From the NCBI GenBank assembly GCA_009746045.1, contig RPFO01000213.1:3885179-3949178 (forward strand): DNA of 64,000 nucleotides, in the 5' to 3' direction. A program made the translations under genes and the position numbers. The stretch is from Mesostigma viride. Taxonomy: Eukaryota; Streptophyta; Mesostigmatophyceae; Mesostigmatales; Mesostigmataceae. Below are positions 12,341-22,822 of this stretch, piece by piece. The notes under the pieces were generated by a model. That model saw nothing but the letters and a program-made list of their open reading frames with translations, had not been told where the DNA came from and did not search any database. Each line of letters starts with the position of its first letter. Within the stretch, counting starts at the first letter, position 1.

Positions 12341-12836
12341 AGGTAGCCATGGCTGACGGCGGAGCTCATAACTTTCACGTTTGAGCACCAAATTCAGCCG
12401 TGAATATCACAGTCGACGCGTCTTTCTATACGACGCACATGCTGATATAATTTTCCGAAGCTATTACGCAATATACGATGAGCAAACGCCCCTGGACGCA
12501 ACGCAGCCTGGCGGCTGCGCTCGGCAATGAAAATACGTCTGCAGCTCCGGCTGCAGCTTCGCCCACCGGCCCAGAAGGCAGCGGTAACACTAGCCAAGCT
12601 CTAGTGATCGCCCAGCCCCTCGGGCTTGCCTCGCCATCTGCATCGCCTGAACCTAAGCGCAGTCGCTCTGCCGAGCCGCACAGTCTGGGATCACGAGATC
12701 GCCTTCGACATCAACGCATATTCTGATCAACGCTGATATGGCTACTGGAATCGAAGCCCGGGAGCCTAAGTCATGGAAGACATGTTTTTCGGCAGCCACG
12801 CCTTGCTTGTAGCCCTGTGCTCGCACCTCATCTCCC

Positions 12837-14347
12837 ATGCACAACCGCGGCCGCTGGCCAAATGGCCTGCCCTGCAACCCCGCCGAAGATCTCCGCACGA
12901 ATCGCCCCCGGCTCCAACGCTTCGCCCTCTGCTCCCTCCTCGGGCGTTCCGACGCCGAGATCTGGGCTTCCCCACCGCCCCCCCCCACCTTCCCCACCGA
13001 AGCCATCATCCGCACCCTCCTTAAGGAAGCTTTCGAGCAGCACGTGACCCCCCTTGCCACAGATGTGGCGGCAATGGGCGGCACGCTGGCTGCTGAGCTC
13101 CCCACCATCTCTACCGCCACCTCCACCCTCCTCGCCTCCTCCACCGCCACCACCCCCTCCTCCGACGCCATCACTGCCCAGCTCCGCGACATCGACCAGC
13201 GCCTTAAGGACAATGCAATCGCTATCGAGGTCCTGCAGAACGTGTTTCACACCGCATGCCTCACCGCCCAGGTGGTGAAGGACATTGCCGCCAAGCCAGC
13301 CCTCGATCGGCTGGCCTGGCCGGCGATGCTCCTCCCATCACGACCTGGGCGGACATGCTTAAGCAGCACACCACCTCCACCACCTCCGCCATCGCAGCCC
13401 AGCTCCAGCGGCAGACGCTTGACCTCCGCGAGGAGGCCGAGCTCGCCAAGCGCAGCTGTGACCTGGCCGTTGGCCGAGAAGCTGACCTCGCTGAACACGA
13501 CGCTCAACACGGTGGAGGCCCGGGTCTCCAATGTGGAGACCAAGGTCGTCCACAAGCTTCAGCCCCAGTTCACGACGCTGCACACCGCGGCGCAGGCATC
13601 TGAGACGCACGCTGCACTTGTCTCTCGCCTTAACCAGGTGGAGGGCAAGTGCGGCGTGCTCATGAAGAAGCTTGAAGCCATCATCACCGCCCACACCGAG
13701 GCCCTTGCCTCACAGGTCCCAAAGATAGCGGAGCAGACGGCCACCATCGCATCCCAGCCACCCCGGCTGGATGCTGGTGACCTCCCGCCCCTCTCCTATG
13801 CGGACCTGCTGCGGACAGCGACCGCCTCCACCACCGACACCATCGTTACGAAGCTCCAGGAGCTTGAAGACCTTCGCCAGGCTCAACAACGGGAGGCCAC
13901 CGACCGCGCCCGCCGCGACTGCCGGGTGGTGCTGCATGCGTCGCTTCCCCCAGAAGCCAGGTGAGACGTCAACCTCCCTCAAGTGCCGACGAGCTTAAGG
14001 ACCAGCTCCTTACCGGCTTACCCTCATCACTCATGGGCCTGGTAGGTGAGGTAGAACTGCGTGGGTGCCACCGCCTTCCCCACTCACGGGACAAGGCGGC
14101 TCCCCCACCAGTCCTGCTCACCTTCCCCTCCCGTGAGGACAAGCAGCGGTTCCTCTCTCGTCGCAAGCGGTTGCACGACCTCACCTGGACGCTGGACGAC
14201 GACCTGACCCCCGCTCAGCAGCAGCAGCGACGTGACCTGTGGCCTGAATACCTCCGCCACAAGCAGGACCCCCAGAAGCCCAAGGTGTACTGGAGGGGCG
14301 GGGACCTGATGATCAACCACAAGATGTGGACGCCCCCAGCGGGCTAG
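12837..14347 (+). pseudogene. LINE ORF1 (coiled coil + RRM-like + C-terminal domain), frameshifted
   Basis: The frame starting at 12837 holds a proline-rich N-part, MGGTLAAEL, a coiled-coil-like stretch (SLNTTLNTVEARVSNVETK) and CRVVLHASLPPEA, then stops at 13964. The frame entered at 13961 continues as the domain ending in DDDLTPAQQQQRRDLWPEY and VYWRGGDLMINHK. Around 13300-13480 the best match to the minus-strand copy is in a third frame (WADMLKQHTTSTTS). At least two frameshifts therefore break it. The order coiled coil, RRM-like, C-terminal domain is typical of L1-clade ORF1 RNA-binding chaperones. This copy is very likely not translated whole. Confidence 0.75.
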
Positions 14348-14375
14348 AATAGCTTGTAGCCCTAGCTTTACTTCA

Positions 14376-14603
14376 ATGGTGGTAGTCAATGCATGCCGCC
14401 ATGGCAGCCAGTTAGTTAGACGCCGCAAGGCCCGCACCTTCAAAGAACAGCTAGTAGAGGACATGGGGGGCCTAGGCCTCTCTGTGATTTGGAAGAACAA
14501 GATGATGGACAAGGCCAAGTGGGCCCAGGTCATAGAGGACAACGAGCCCCCCCCAGTGGGGAAGCGCCCGCGTGTGCAATCCCGTGGGAGGCACGCCAGA
14601 TAG
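14376..14603 (+). pseudogene. LINE ORF2 C-terminal remnant
   Basis: The 75-codon frame contains RRRKARTFKEQLVEDMGG and GLSVIWKNKMMDKAKW. A diverged copy with the same words lies at 33590-33790, also upstream of a CTCCGTGACTCCCCAACG hairpin region. It is the tail of an ORF2 whose reverse transcriptase part is absent. Confidence 0.7.
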
Positions 14604-14796
14604 CTCCCCTAGGGCAGCGTGCGGCTGCCTAGATAGATGTTGTAGTTAGTTAGAATGCTGTTAGATAGATGTAGTATGTAGCCGATGTAGATAGATTAGA
14701 CCGGTAGGACTGTTTGCACCCATCCATCCATCCATCGGGGTTAATGCTCCGTGACTCCCCAACGGGAGCACGAGTCTAATTAATTAATTAATTAAT

Positions 14797-15176
14797 GGCA
14801 GCCATGCTTAGAATGTTTGCCTAGTTGTGCCACCTTACCTAGTCACGTGCACCGCTAACGCACGGTACACAACCAGCCATAGCCTTAGCTTAGTCCTTGT
14901 ACAGCCATGCTACGTCCTGGCTTCGATCAGATTACTTGCCCACGCTCCTTGTTATGATACGCTCACATGGGTCTTATTGCACCCACAGGCTGCCGGATCG
15001 TTAGCGTGTCCGTTTAGCTAGCGCGCCCGAATGCAGCTGTGGCATGCCTTAGGCATGAAGGAGACTGGGGGTCTCTGCCCTTTCTCCTGTTGTGCACACA
15101 CAGGGATTAAAAGCACTTCGGTGCTCCGTGACTCCCCAACGGGAGCACGAGTTTAATTAATTAATTATTTAATGAC
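14797..15176 (+). mobile_element. LINE 3' end with hairpin and TTAA tail
   Basis: A second plus-strand 3' end lies directly after the first: GTGCTCC...GGGAGCAC hairpin at 15121-15148 and a (TTAA)n tail to about 15173. No coding part was recognised upstream, so it is a strongly 5'-truncated copy. Residual ORF2-like coding (FEYRIQSLSLLWTA) just after it, near 15200-15240, belongs to another broken copy. Confidence 0.7.
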
Positions 15177-15557
15177 CTAAGTACTGGTCCCAGCCCATGC
15201 AGTTTGAATACCGCATCCAATCTCTCTCCCTTCTTTGGACCGCCACTACTGCTATATTCCCTAGACTGGCGCAGTCGAGGCAAGTAACACATAGTATTGC
15301 CGAGCGCCGGCTGCCCGGACGCGGAAAACGGGAAAGTTCAAGTATAGCTCCAACACACGAAAGTACTTAATCAGTAGGACCTCTGGCATGACCTCGCGGC
15401 GCTACATGGTTGTCTGCGCGCTGGTTGTCTCTTTGATATGGGTCTAGCTCCTGATCCTTAGCCATCCCAAGCTACTGCCCAACTGTGAAAAAGCTCTTTA
15501 CCGGAGAGTGGTGCCAGTTATTCGGAGATTGTGCTAAATTTATACTAACGAGTATTA

Positions 15558-15639
15558 ATTAATTAATTAATAAGCACGTGACTGCGTCACGTGGGTGCCA
15601 ATACAGAGTAAAGGAACCTTCAACCCTATATACACACTA
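15558..15639 (-). mobile_element. 82-bp LINE 3'-end insertion with 12-bp target duplication
   Basis: Minus-strand copy holding only a (TTAA)n tail, the CACGTGACTGCGTCACGTG hairpin and the AAGGAACCTTCAACC word. It is flanked by exact 12-bp repeats TAACGAGTATTA at 15546-15557 and 15640-15651. The same 3' module ends the LINE at 58149-60483 and recurs near 23465, 24065 and 56815. Confidence 0.9.
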
Positions 15640-15749
15640 TAACGAGTATTACGTGAGCTAATTCATGGTGCGTAGGACTGCACTACACAGGCCTGTCCCC
15701 TCGATACCAAAGGTGTCTACCATATATAGTAAAATTTGTCGTGACCCAT

Positions 15750-15836
15750 TAAATTAAATTAAATTAAATTAAATTATAACATGCCTCCGTTGGGAGATCA
15801 TGTAGCACATACTCCTTGATGGATGGGTGGGGTGGA
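15750..15836 (-). mobile_element. 87-bp LINE 3'-end insertion with 11-bp target duplication
   Basis: Minus-strand copy consisting of an (AAATT)n tail, a CTCC-GTTG-GGAG hairpin and about 45 more bp. It is flanked by TCGTGACCCAT at 15739-15749 and 15837-15847. It shows how little of the 3' end is left in some insertions of the family seen complete at 31240-32353. Confidence 0.9.
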
Positions 15837-15847
15837 TCGTGACCCAT

Positions 15848-17632
15848 GCATGCGGTCTGATCCCTCCCAGACATGCATGGTGGGCCGGCAGCGATGTTGC
15901 TGCGTGTCGTAGTTTTGTGATGTAGTTAGTTGTACCTTGTGCAGCTGGCGTGATCCTTGGATGTCCGTGTCAGATTCCTATTAATTTCTTCAGGGTTCTT
16001 CTTCTTTTCCGGGTTTTCCTTATGTTGCATGCCCCTCTTACCTCCGTAACTTATCATTCTCAATGAATATATCAAGGAGACAACCAGCGCAGGCCATGAG
16101 AAATCGGGAGAATCCGGACCATGGTAGCTCGAGCCTGCCGTTATCTTGTCCGCGTGTTCGAGTCGTATATAGTAAAAATATACAATTACTTACATCATGG
16201 AGTGAAGGCACCCATGCTTCACTCCATGAAGGCACCCGTGCTTAAAAATAAACAAAGCCAACCCTAACAAGAGATACCACGACAAAAAAACTAAAACCGG
16301 CATGGGACACTCGATCCACACCGGGGAATGAAGTAACACAGCCTAATCATGCATGACCGTGCTGCGCCGCAAAGTCAGCCCGCGTGTGGCGGAGCAAGAC
16401 ATCAGCCATAGCCCGGGTAGGCGCTACCGAAAGGCGTTGGCGCCAATACGATATCGGTCCAGGTCCGCGCTGACCAAGGGGCCGGCCCGCTGGCATATAT
16501 AGTTCAGCATGGAACAGGTGTCTCACTTAATAGCCCCCCCCCCCCCCCTTTTCTTCTTCAGTTATCACCCTTATCTTCTTCTTCTTTTTCTGGTTTTTAA
16601 TTTTTTTTCTTTTTCACATCATTATTTTTTTTCCTAGCCATCCATATGGTCGAGCTGAGATCCACCACGAGGTTAGCCACGTCGAGTTCGCGCCGTTATC
16701 TCTCCATATGCAGATCTTAGCTGCACACAGCCACACGGCTTCCGCGATCGTCGCACCTTTCATCTCCAACACATGCTCTTATCCTCAGGCAAAGTTGGAC
16801 AGCCATGATCGCATCCAGGAATAGTTGTCTCACTTAATAGTTGTCTACGGGTTTAATGAATGAATATAGTTTTCTCTGTGATAGAACTAGTACTTGCATC
16901 AGCTTAAATAGTTGCATGCCGTACGTTAAAAACTGTACATTAGTAATTACAGATTGAGGCAGCATTATGGATATAATTGCATACATCGGGCCATCCCAGC
17001 ATGCATGCATGTACAAAACCGCTACTTACAGAACGATGATCGTGCACACACCAAATGCCTTGTTCACCATGCACCAGTTAGGTATTGCCAACCAAGATCG
17101 GCTCACTCTGTTTGCATGGGAACTCAAGTCACTTGCACAACAACACACCTACAGGCGGGTGTGCTGCAAAGGCAGGGCTGGCAATGCCATGGACACTGAG
17201 CCACAAACGCTCCCCTGCGGCACATGCCCATGCGATTGTGCCTGGTGTCCCACTTAACATAGGGTGGCCCACACATGTTCCGATGCCATACATGCACGGT
17301 ACCCATGCCTGGGTTGCAGTGTAGCCTCATGATGGCAGATGACGAACCATCCGGATCCTGTCCAGCTGGCATCAAAGGGTGAAAAGCAGCAATGCCTGGT
17401 GAGGTGAAACAGGATGCCGCCACCTCCAATCTGTGGTTGCAGACTGGGCAATTCGTTGTTCCCTCCTCTGCTAGCATGTCGTACATAAAGCCACAGGGAT
17501 AGATGACCACAAGATGCCCGCTACCAGGTGTGCTAGGAGCTGGCACACTTGGTTGCTATTTCGAGCAAGGAAAGATGGCAACCCTGGGCGGGACATGTTA
17601 TGCTGGCCATTCCAGACTTGAACGCTGCGCTA
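15848..17632. other. No supported gene; motif-bearing non-coding DNA
   Basis: Contains a minus-strand copy of the dispersed motif (about 16067-16096), two ...TGTCTCACTTAATAG words (16508, 16827), and poly-C and T-rich runs near 16530-16640. A minus-strand frame at 17124-17546 contains CGFMY...NCPVCN, which vaguely recalls a RING finger, but it lacks the usual His and an exon context. Confidence 0.5.
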
Positions 17633-18240
17633 CTACAGGCCCCGCGAGCTGAGGGAGTCGATGATGTTGCCGAAAAAGGAGTCGACAGCAGCATTCCAGC
17701 GACGCCCAACGTTCAGGGTCGTGGTGTCACCCAGCAGGGGCGGGTAGGGCTGCGGGAGGATCGGCAGGGGCATGCGTACGTGAGAAAAGCTGGGGTGAGC
17801 CAGAAAAAATGGGGGGGGGCGTTTGCAATCCAATGCCATAAAAACTGAACTGTGCATTCCAAGGATAGTTTGCACTAGTACCTTCAGTAGTGGGACTGGA
17901 GGCGATCCCGGTCCCCCAACCACCTTCGCGGCCGCAGACGTAGAGTTCCAGATGCTTCTCTCACAGCACACATAAGAAGCCGCGGCAGCGCCCACTCCTA
18001 ACGCGAAACCGAGCGCTCTCTCCTGCGACACAACAAAATACTACTCGGATGGCCTGCTCAGTACGCGGACAAAATATAAACGCGGAAAAAATCCACTGGC
18101 AAAGCGCACCCAAAAACTTCGCCGCAGTGGCAGATACATGGGAAGTAACATCTTACATCAGGAACGCTTTCATACGATAAAGACCTTTTTGACCCGAAAT
18201 CCCCGTCAATTTCTGTTTCGCAAGTGTTTACCTGCAACAT
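17633..18240 (-). CDS. Small single-pass membrane protein, 3 exons
   Basis: Minus-strand model: exon 1 18240-18232 (codes only MLQ), exon 2 18022-17924, exon 3 17749-17633, with all junctions phase 0 and donors CAG|GTAAAC and AAG|GTGGTT. The product is 74 aa. It has one hydrophobic helix (ALGFALGVGAAAASYVCC, about residues 6-23) near the N-terminus and a conserved-looking tail RRWNAAVDSFFGNIIDSLSS. The size, the N-terminal helix and the W-N-x-x-V-D tail resemble small mitochondrial or organelle inner-membrane proteins, but I cannot assign a family. The three-residue first exon is the weakest part: it rests on a good donor site and phase agreement. An upstream non-coding promoter was not recognised. 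Confidence 0.5.
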
Positions 18241-19147
18241 TTGCACCTGGTAAAAGCAATAACTCGTCAGAAGCGCGTTGAAAGCTTCAGTGGATTACTC
18301 GACAACCGCTGACTGCTAGCGGAATGTGTGCATCGTAACTCGCCCTGGCTGTTATAACGCGAGCGATACCTCTCAGCTGGGGAGAAGGCAGGGAGGCGAT
18401 AGTTTTATGAGACCTTGCAACTGTTAGTTTGCCCTCAACAACCTTATGCACCTCCGGTCAGACCAGCGAGCTCTCCGGAATAATATGTCTGTGACTCTAT
18501 AATGAAAGCCGTGCGTACTAGGTGTCTTTTTAGTTCTTACGCTATGCCCAGGCCCCTGTAACGCACAGGCTACCTATCAGACCTTTGCCATTGATATCTC
18601 GCGAGTCGCGCAAGTTCGTCAAAAACCCAACTCCGCGGTGCTCGGTACGAAAGTGCCTGAGTTGATGGTGATCAACTGATCATGATATTCACGGAAGATC
18701 ATGCCTACTTCTAGCTACTAGCGATGGCAACACAATACAGTTGGCAGCATTCATTCTGTGGAGTGCGCTATGTGGACACAACGTTATTAAGTTGAGCTAC
18801 AGATATTAGAGAGTTTTTGCAGAAGCTTTAGCTTTGACTTTAGCTTTAGCTTTGGAAGAGCGATTCCGCGTAAACCAAGACTTAAAGGTTACGTAACCGT
18901 TTGTAACCGTGACGGTCATGGACGGGCCATTTCAGACGTGGACGGCGGACCATTTCAGACCCGAAATCAAAGCTATTCTAATTTAGCCGGGCAGAAAAAA
19001 TCCCGTTTTTCTGACCATTCTATTTTAGCTTAGCTTTGATAGAAAAAAATTTAATTCTGGCATCGACTGTCGTGCACAAAAGAAGTCGGGCGCATGGCGG
19101 CTTGGCTTTCGATGGCGGCGTGGTGAACCTGGTGCGACTTTGCTCTT

Positions 19148-19956
19148 ATGGCGGCCACTGGCGATCATGATGCCGCGATGGATGCTGCCAGCAACGCTGG
19201 TGATGACGCGCGCATGTCTGACAGCGCCTCAAGTGACGACGGCGGCGCGCATGCCGCCATCAGGTGGTCGCAGCCAGCCAAGCATGCATTGTTGAAGCGC
19301 CTCAACTCTGGCCGGGTGGTGGTTTTCTCGCTGCCCACCCAGCGGGGCCGGGGGGCCAAAAAGACAGAAAAGACCCCCCGGCAGATTGGCTGGGACGAGG
19401 TGGGGGCCGACCTGGATGCAAGCATGGAATTCATGGATCCCAAAGACAGGCTGCCTAAGGGGTACGCCACAGGGGAGAAGTGCCAAAAACAGTACAAGGC
19501 GCTACTGTAAAGGCCGCTTTGAAACAAAAGAAGGCCTCCCCGGTGGACGTCGACGACCCAGACTCCAGTATCGAGCAGGAGATCCTGCATTTGACCAAGG
19601 TGGTTATGGGGTTGGAGGCGGCGGCCAAGTCGAAAAAGAAACAAGGGAAGGTGCCCCAGCAGGACGCCCGCCCTGCAGAAATTGGCGCACATGTTAGGGC
19701 GGCGGCGATGTCGTCGAGGGGCAGTAAGAGAGCAGCCCCTGATCTTGACCCCCCGGCAGGCGAGCACCCGGACGAATCACAGGAAGGGGGTCAGGCAGGA
19801 GAGGAGTATGCAGGGGAAGAGGAAGAGTGGGAGGAAGGCGACGAGATGGGTGGGCAGCTTGAGGCAATGGGAAAGCAGACTGATTTCCTTTTCAAGGTGA
19901 TGGCAAACAAGTGGGGATACATTCGACGCGCCTGTTGGTTCTGGCTGAGAAACTGA
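19148..19956 (+). pseudogene. Myb/SANT-like (trihelix-type) DNA-binding protein, frameshifted
   Basis: The frame from ATG 19148 gives an acidic N-terminus, then IRWSQPAKHALLKRL...GWDEVGADLD...GEKCQKQYKALL, with the spaced tryptophans and K-C-x-x-Q-Y/W-K ending of Myb/SANT-like domains, and stops at 19510. The overlapping frame continues as AALKQKKASPVD and a charged, Glu-rich C-terminal part to 19956 (last words WGYIRRACWFWLRN). A 1-base shift near 19495-19510 would join them. Either the gene is broken or there is a sequencing error in this stretch. The protein type is common beside PIF/Harbinger transposases and as host transcription factors. Confidence 0.5.
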
Positions 19957-20159
19957 TTGCGCCTTGCGGTACCTTCACTACAGTGCTGCGATTCCATGCG
20001 CTTTTTTATCCATAATGCATTTGTGAGCTCTATTGTAGAGATAGGCCTTGCTACCAAGGTCTCATTGATACTTGAGGCGACCTTGTACCGTTGCATCCTA
20101 ACAATGGTCACGTCTTGACTTGCGTAAAAAGGCCATGGCTTAAATCTCTTTATGGCAAG

Positions 20160-20800
20160 GCCCATGTGCCATTAACTCAGTGAAGCACTAACTTGTGTCT
20201 CCGTAGCATTGACTCCGTTCTTCGATAAAAGGGGGGCCGACTTGTTTAGCAACTGTGCCATTGTGATGAGACAACTAACATGGCAACAGAGCTGTAGAAC
20301 CATACTATTGTCTCCTTGATAATGTTGTCTCATCTAATAATATGAAGTGATTCCCGATGTCTGGCCTGCGCTTGTTGCCTCTACGATAATTAGAAGTGAT
20401 TATTAGTTAAAGATAGGTTGGGTTAAACAAAGGTAGAATGTGCCTGAAAAGGCATGGCCGCGTTGGCAAGCATGCATCTAATTTATTAGGAGAGACAATT
20501 ATTTTAATTTATTGCTTTATGAAGTGAGACAACTACTTGCATGTATGAAGTGAGACAACTACTTGAAAAACTCCTCCGTTGTCGCAGACTATCATACTAA
20601 TTTCAATCTTTAAAGTTCAATGGTTGTCTCATTGCTTACTAATATATAAGGCCCCATCAGTATCAATGTTAAAATTAATATTAATAAGTGAGACAACTAT
20701 TAAGTAAAACTAAAATTAAGTAGTTGTCTCACGTACGCAAAGTATTACATTCGGCTACACGGTTTACTAGCTGTATACTCAATTGTTTAACCATATAAAC
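20160..20800. repeat. Stretch enriched in TTGTCTC/GAGACAA words
   Basis: About nine copies of TTGTCTC or its complement occur in 580 bp (near 20268, 20314, 20330, 20493, 20524, 20550, 20624, 20688, 20722), several extended to GTGAGACAACTACTTG or AGTAGTTGTCTCAC. They sit in both orientations in otherwise AT-rich DNA. Confidence 0.65.
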
Positions 20801-20803
20801 TTT

Positions 20804-21050
20804 TGGCCTGCGTTGGTACGTCTCCTTGATATAACCTAGTCCTAGAGTTACTCTCTGCTGAGATGCCTTGCCCTAGCTGTTGCCTAGCCATGATCATCTT
20901 CCACCCCATGCCAGGCCTTTCAGGTATGATACATCATCATGGTGGTGCACGTGCACCTTGTAGTGCACCCGGCCAGAGTTGGTTGCTGTTCACATCCCCC
21001 ACATGCAGGTTGTAGCCTAAAATCAAAATTAAAAACCACTAGGTTGTACC
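20804..21050 (+). mobile_element. Plus-strand LINE/HAL1-like 3' UTR fragment
   Basis: Contains, in order, GAGTTACTCTCTGCTGAGATGCC, CCTAGCTGTTGCCTAGCC, GGTGCACGTGCACCTTG and ACATGCAGGTTGTAGCC. These are the reverse of the words in the minus-strand 3' UTR at 34500-34720. Truncated at both ends. Confidence 0.6.
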
Positions 21051-21883
21051 CTATAATGTATTTAAAAACATGCTCATTCCCAGCGATATGTGTTACATAC
21101 AGATGCTTCCCACGGAGATATGCGCTGATCAAAGTTGTCTCCTTGATATGTTATAATGTGATTTAATTGAAATTAATTTAAACAACCTAGCCCTTCAACG
21201 GCGTTGGATCGCCATGCGTCCAGGAATAGTGTTCTCACTCAATACCTGACCGACGTTGTAGGTACGTCGGGAATCCGGAGTGCTTTCCGGACTCGGGTGA
21301 GGTCTGCTCGTCGCCTAAACTGTTGGCGAGTCGAGAAATTGGACCGCTGCAGGAAGCTATATGATGCAATATGCCCGTAATCTGAGTAGAGAGGTGCTCT
21401 AATGGACATGCAGAGGCTGATTGACGCTAGCAAACCCTCTAACCCGATCCTGTAGGAGGTGGCGGTGATTGGGTGCCCAGAAAAATTCGTGTGGAAACTG
21501 ATTTTCAAGGCCCAAAGTAGCAGAAAAAATGCTGCATTGCGCTGCATCAAGCGGGCCACGCCCTTCGAGATGGTAGGGTAAGTCATGTTTTCCACTACGC
21601 GACCGGCGACATGCGCAAGCACAGCTTGTGCCGGTCTCTTCCTCAACGCCGCAACTCCGCACTGGCCATTACGTATATATGCGACCTAGCTGTCCCGCCC
21701 GCGCGCATTTGTAATTTTTGGCCATTTCCGACAGCTACCTACCTTCATCCGGCGCCTGATCAGACAGAACAAGGATCCGTATGCATGCGTTACAAGAGAA
21801 CGGCTATCCGTATCTTTCTCTGGCGTCCGTATAAATTTCCTGCCAAAGCTAAAGTCAAAGCTAAAGCTTCTGCAAAAACTCTC

Positions 21884-22741
21884 TTTGTTGTTGTTGTTGC
21901 CCACGCCGCATATGGGCAGCAGAGATTTGAGCTATGTAAGCTGCTATGTATGTATCCGCCACTATCCGGTATCGTATACATAATTGTATAGACCAGGATA
22001 TAGACCAGTACAGCTATCGATATTTAACCAGCTGGTCGATACGTGGTACCTCTTAACCTAACGATTATCCTATTGGTTACCGGTAATAAAAAAATACCCA
22101 TTTACCCGGAAATTGTAGACCAGTACATAGACCAGTTGTCTTGTTGTTGTTGTGGGTTCCCAAGTGTGGGCTCCCAAGGCGCTGCAATGACCCTGTCGGG
22201 TCTCCGGCGCGGGGAAACTCAAACGCCGCTGATGTTGGTTGATGAGTCCTGAGTCATGACTGGCAGAGCCACCAGCACGGCGCACGCTCGACCCTCGACA
22301 CTCCATGCACTCGACACTCCAGCTCGGACCTCGGTCGCAGATGCTCATTGCCAAGTGTCATTGCTTTGTTGTATTAAACATACCGTAAGCTGAACGAAAC
22401 ACCTGCGGCAATGTAGTGTGACTCAAGGTAGTGCGTAATGCGCGTACGTGCGTGCTCGATGGCCCAGTGTCGCTCGGGCTACTTTTGCAGTCGTAAGGAC
22501 ATGTCAATATAAAGATACTATTTATGACTTTCCTCCACAAGCCTGCGCCAGGTATTCACGTTCTCCGCCCCTGCTTTAAAAAGGCAACGTTGCGGTGCCG
22601 CAATACGCAGTCGGCGCCTACGCCTAGCGTTTGTCACTTCGCTTGCTTCGCTTACCAAGTTTCTTGAGAACACGCGTGGAGTCAGAGTACGTCGCCAAGG
22701 TGTTAGGGATCTGGCTAGTCTAGATCGGCAGAGCCGCGACA
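21884..22741. other. Non-coding interval upstream of the lectin-GT29 gene
   Basis: No gene seen. It begins with a (TTG)n run and CCCACGCCGCATATGGGCAG, a ~45-bp element that recurs at about 39118-39160. TAGACCAGTACA-type words repeat near 21990 and 22115. The last ~200 bp must contain the promoter of the plus-strand gene starting at 22742 or 22823; no TATA box is clear. Confidence 0.5.
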
Positions 22742-22822
22742 ATGCGGCTTTTGTTTCCTCGACCAAACGGAATTCCCCGCGGGGTTTCTATCGAGCCGGA
22801 GCGAGCGGCGGCTTGTTGGCAA

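Larger units (their letters stand above)
12478..14796 (+). mobile_element. HAL1-like LINE derivative: ORF1 joined to an ORF2 tail
   Basis: A plus-strand retroelement with a degraded ORF1 (12837-14347), only the last ~75 codons of ORF2 (14376-14603), a 3' UTR, a hairpin (TGCTCC...GGAGCA, 14745-14770) and a (TTAA)n tail at 14777-14796. The reverse transcriptase is missing altogether. Related ORF1 pieces run straight into a 3' UTR at 34891-35120 and 55414-56190 (minus strand), so ORF1-only elements appear to be a repeated class here. The 5' end is uncertain; 12478 is the first ATG of a frame with ORF1-like composition. Confidence 0.75.
18809..21883. mobile_element. Inverted-repeat-bounded region with a Myb/SANT-like ORF
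   Basis: Left arm 18809-18855 and right arm 21843-21883 are inverted copies of a ~41-bp sequence beginning GAGAGTTTTTGCAGAAGC and continuing with AGCTTTGAC-type words. They enclose the broken Myb/SANT ORF, a stretch rich in TTGTCTC motifs (20.2-20.75 kb) and a LINE 3' UTR fragment (20.80-21.05 kb). Myb/SANT-like ORFs accompany transposases in PIF/Harbinger elements, so a degraded DNA transposon is plausible, but no transposase and no target duplication were found. Confidence 0.45.

Noticed and set aside
17124-17546. Possible RING-finger exon on the minus strand (CGFMY...NCPVCN)
   Set aside because: Key His/Cys ligands are missing, splice context is weak and no neighbouring exon completes a domain.
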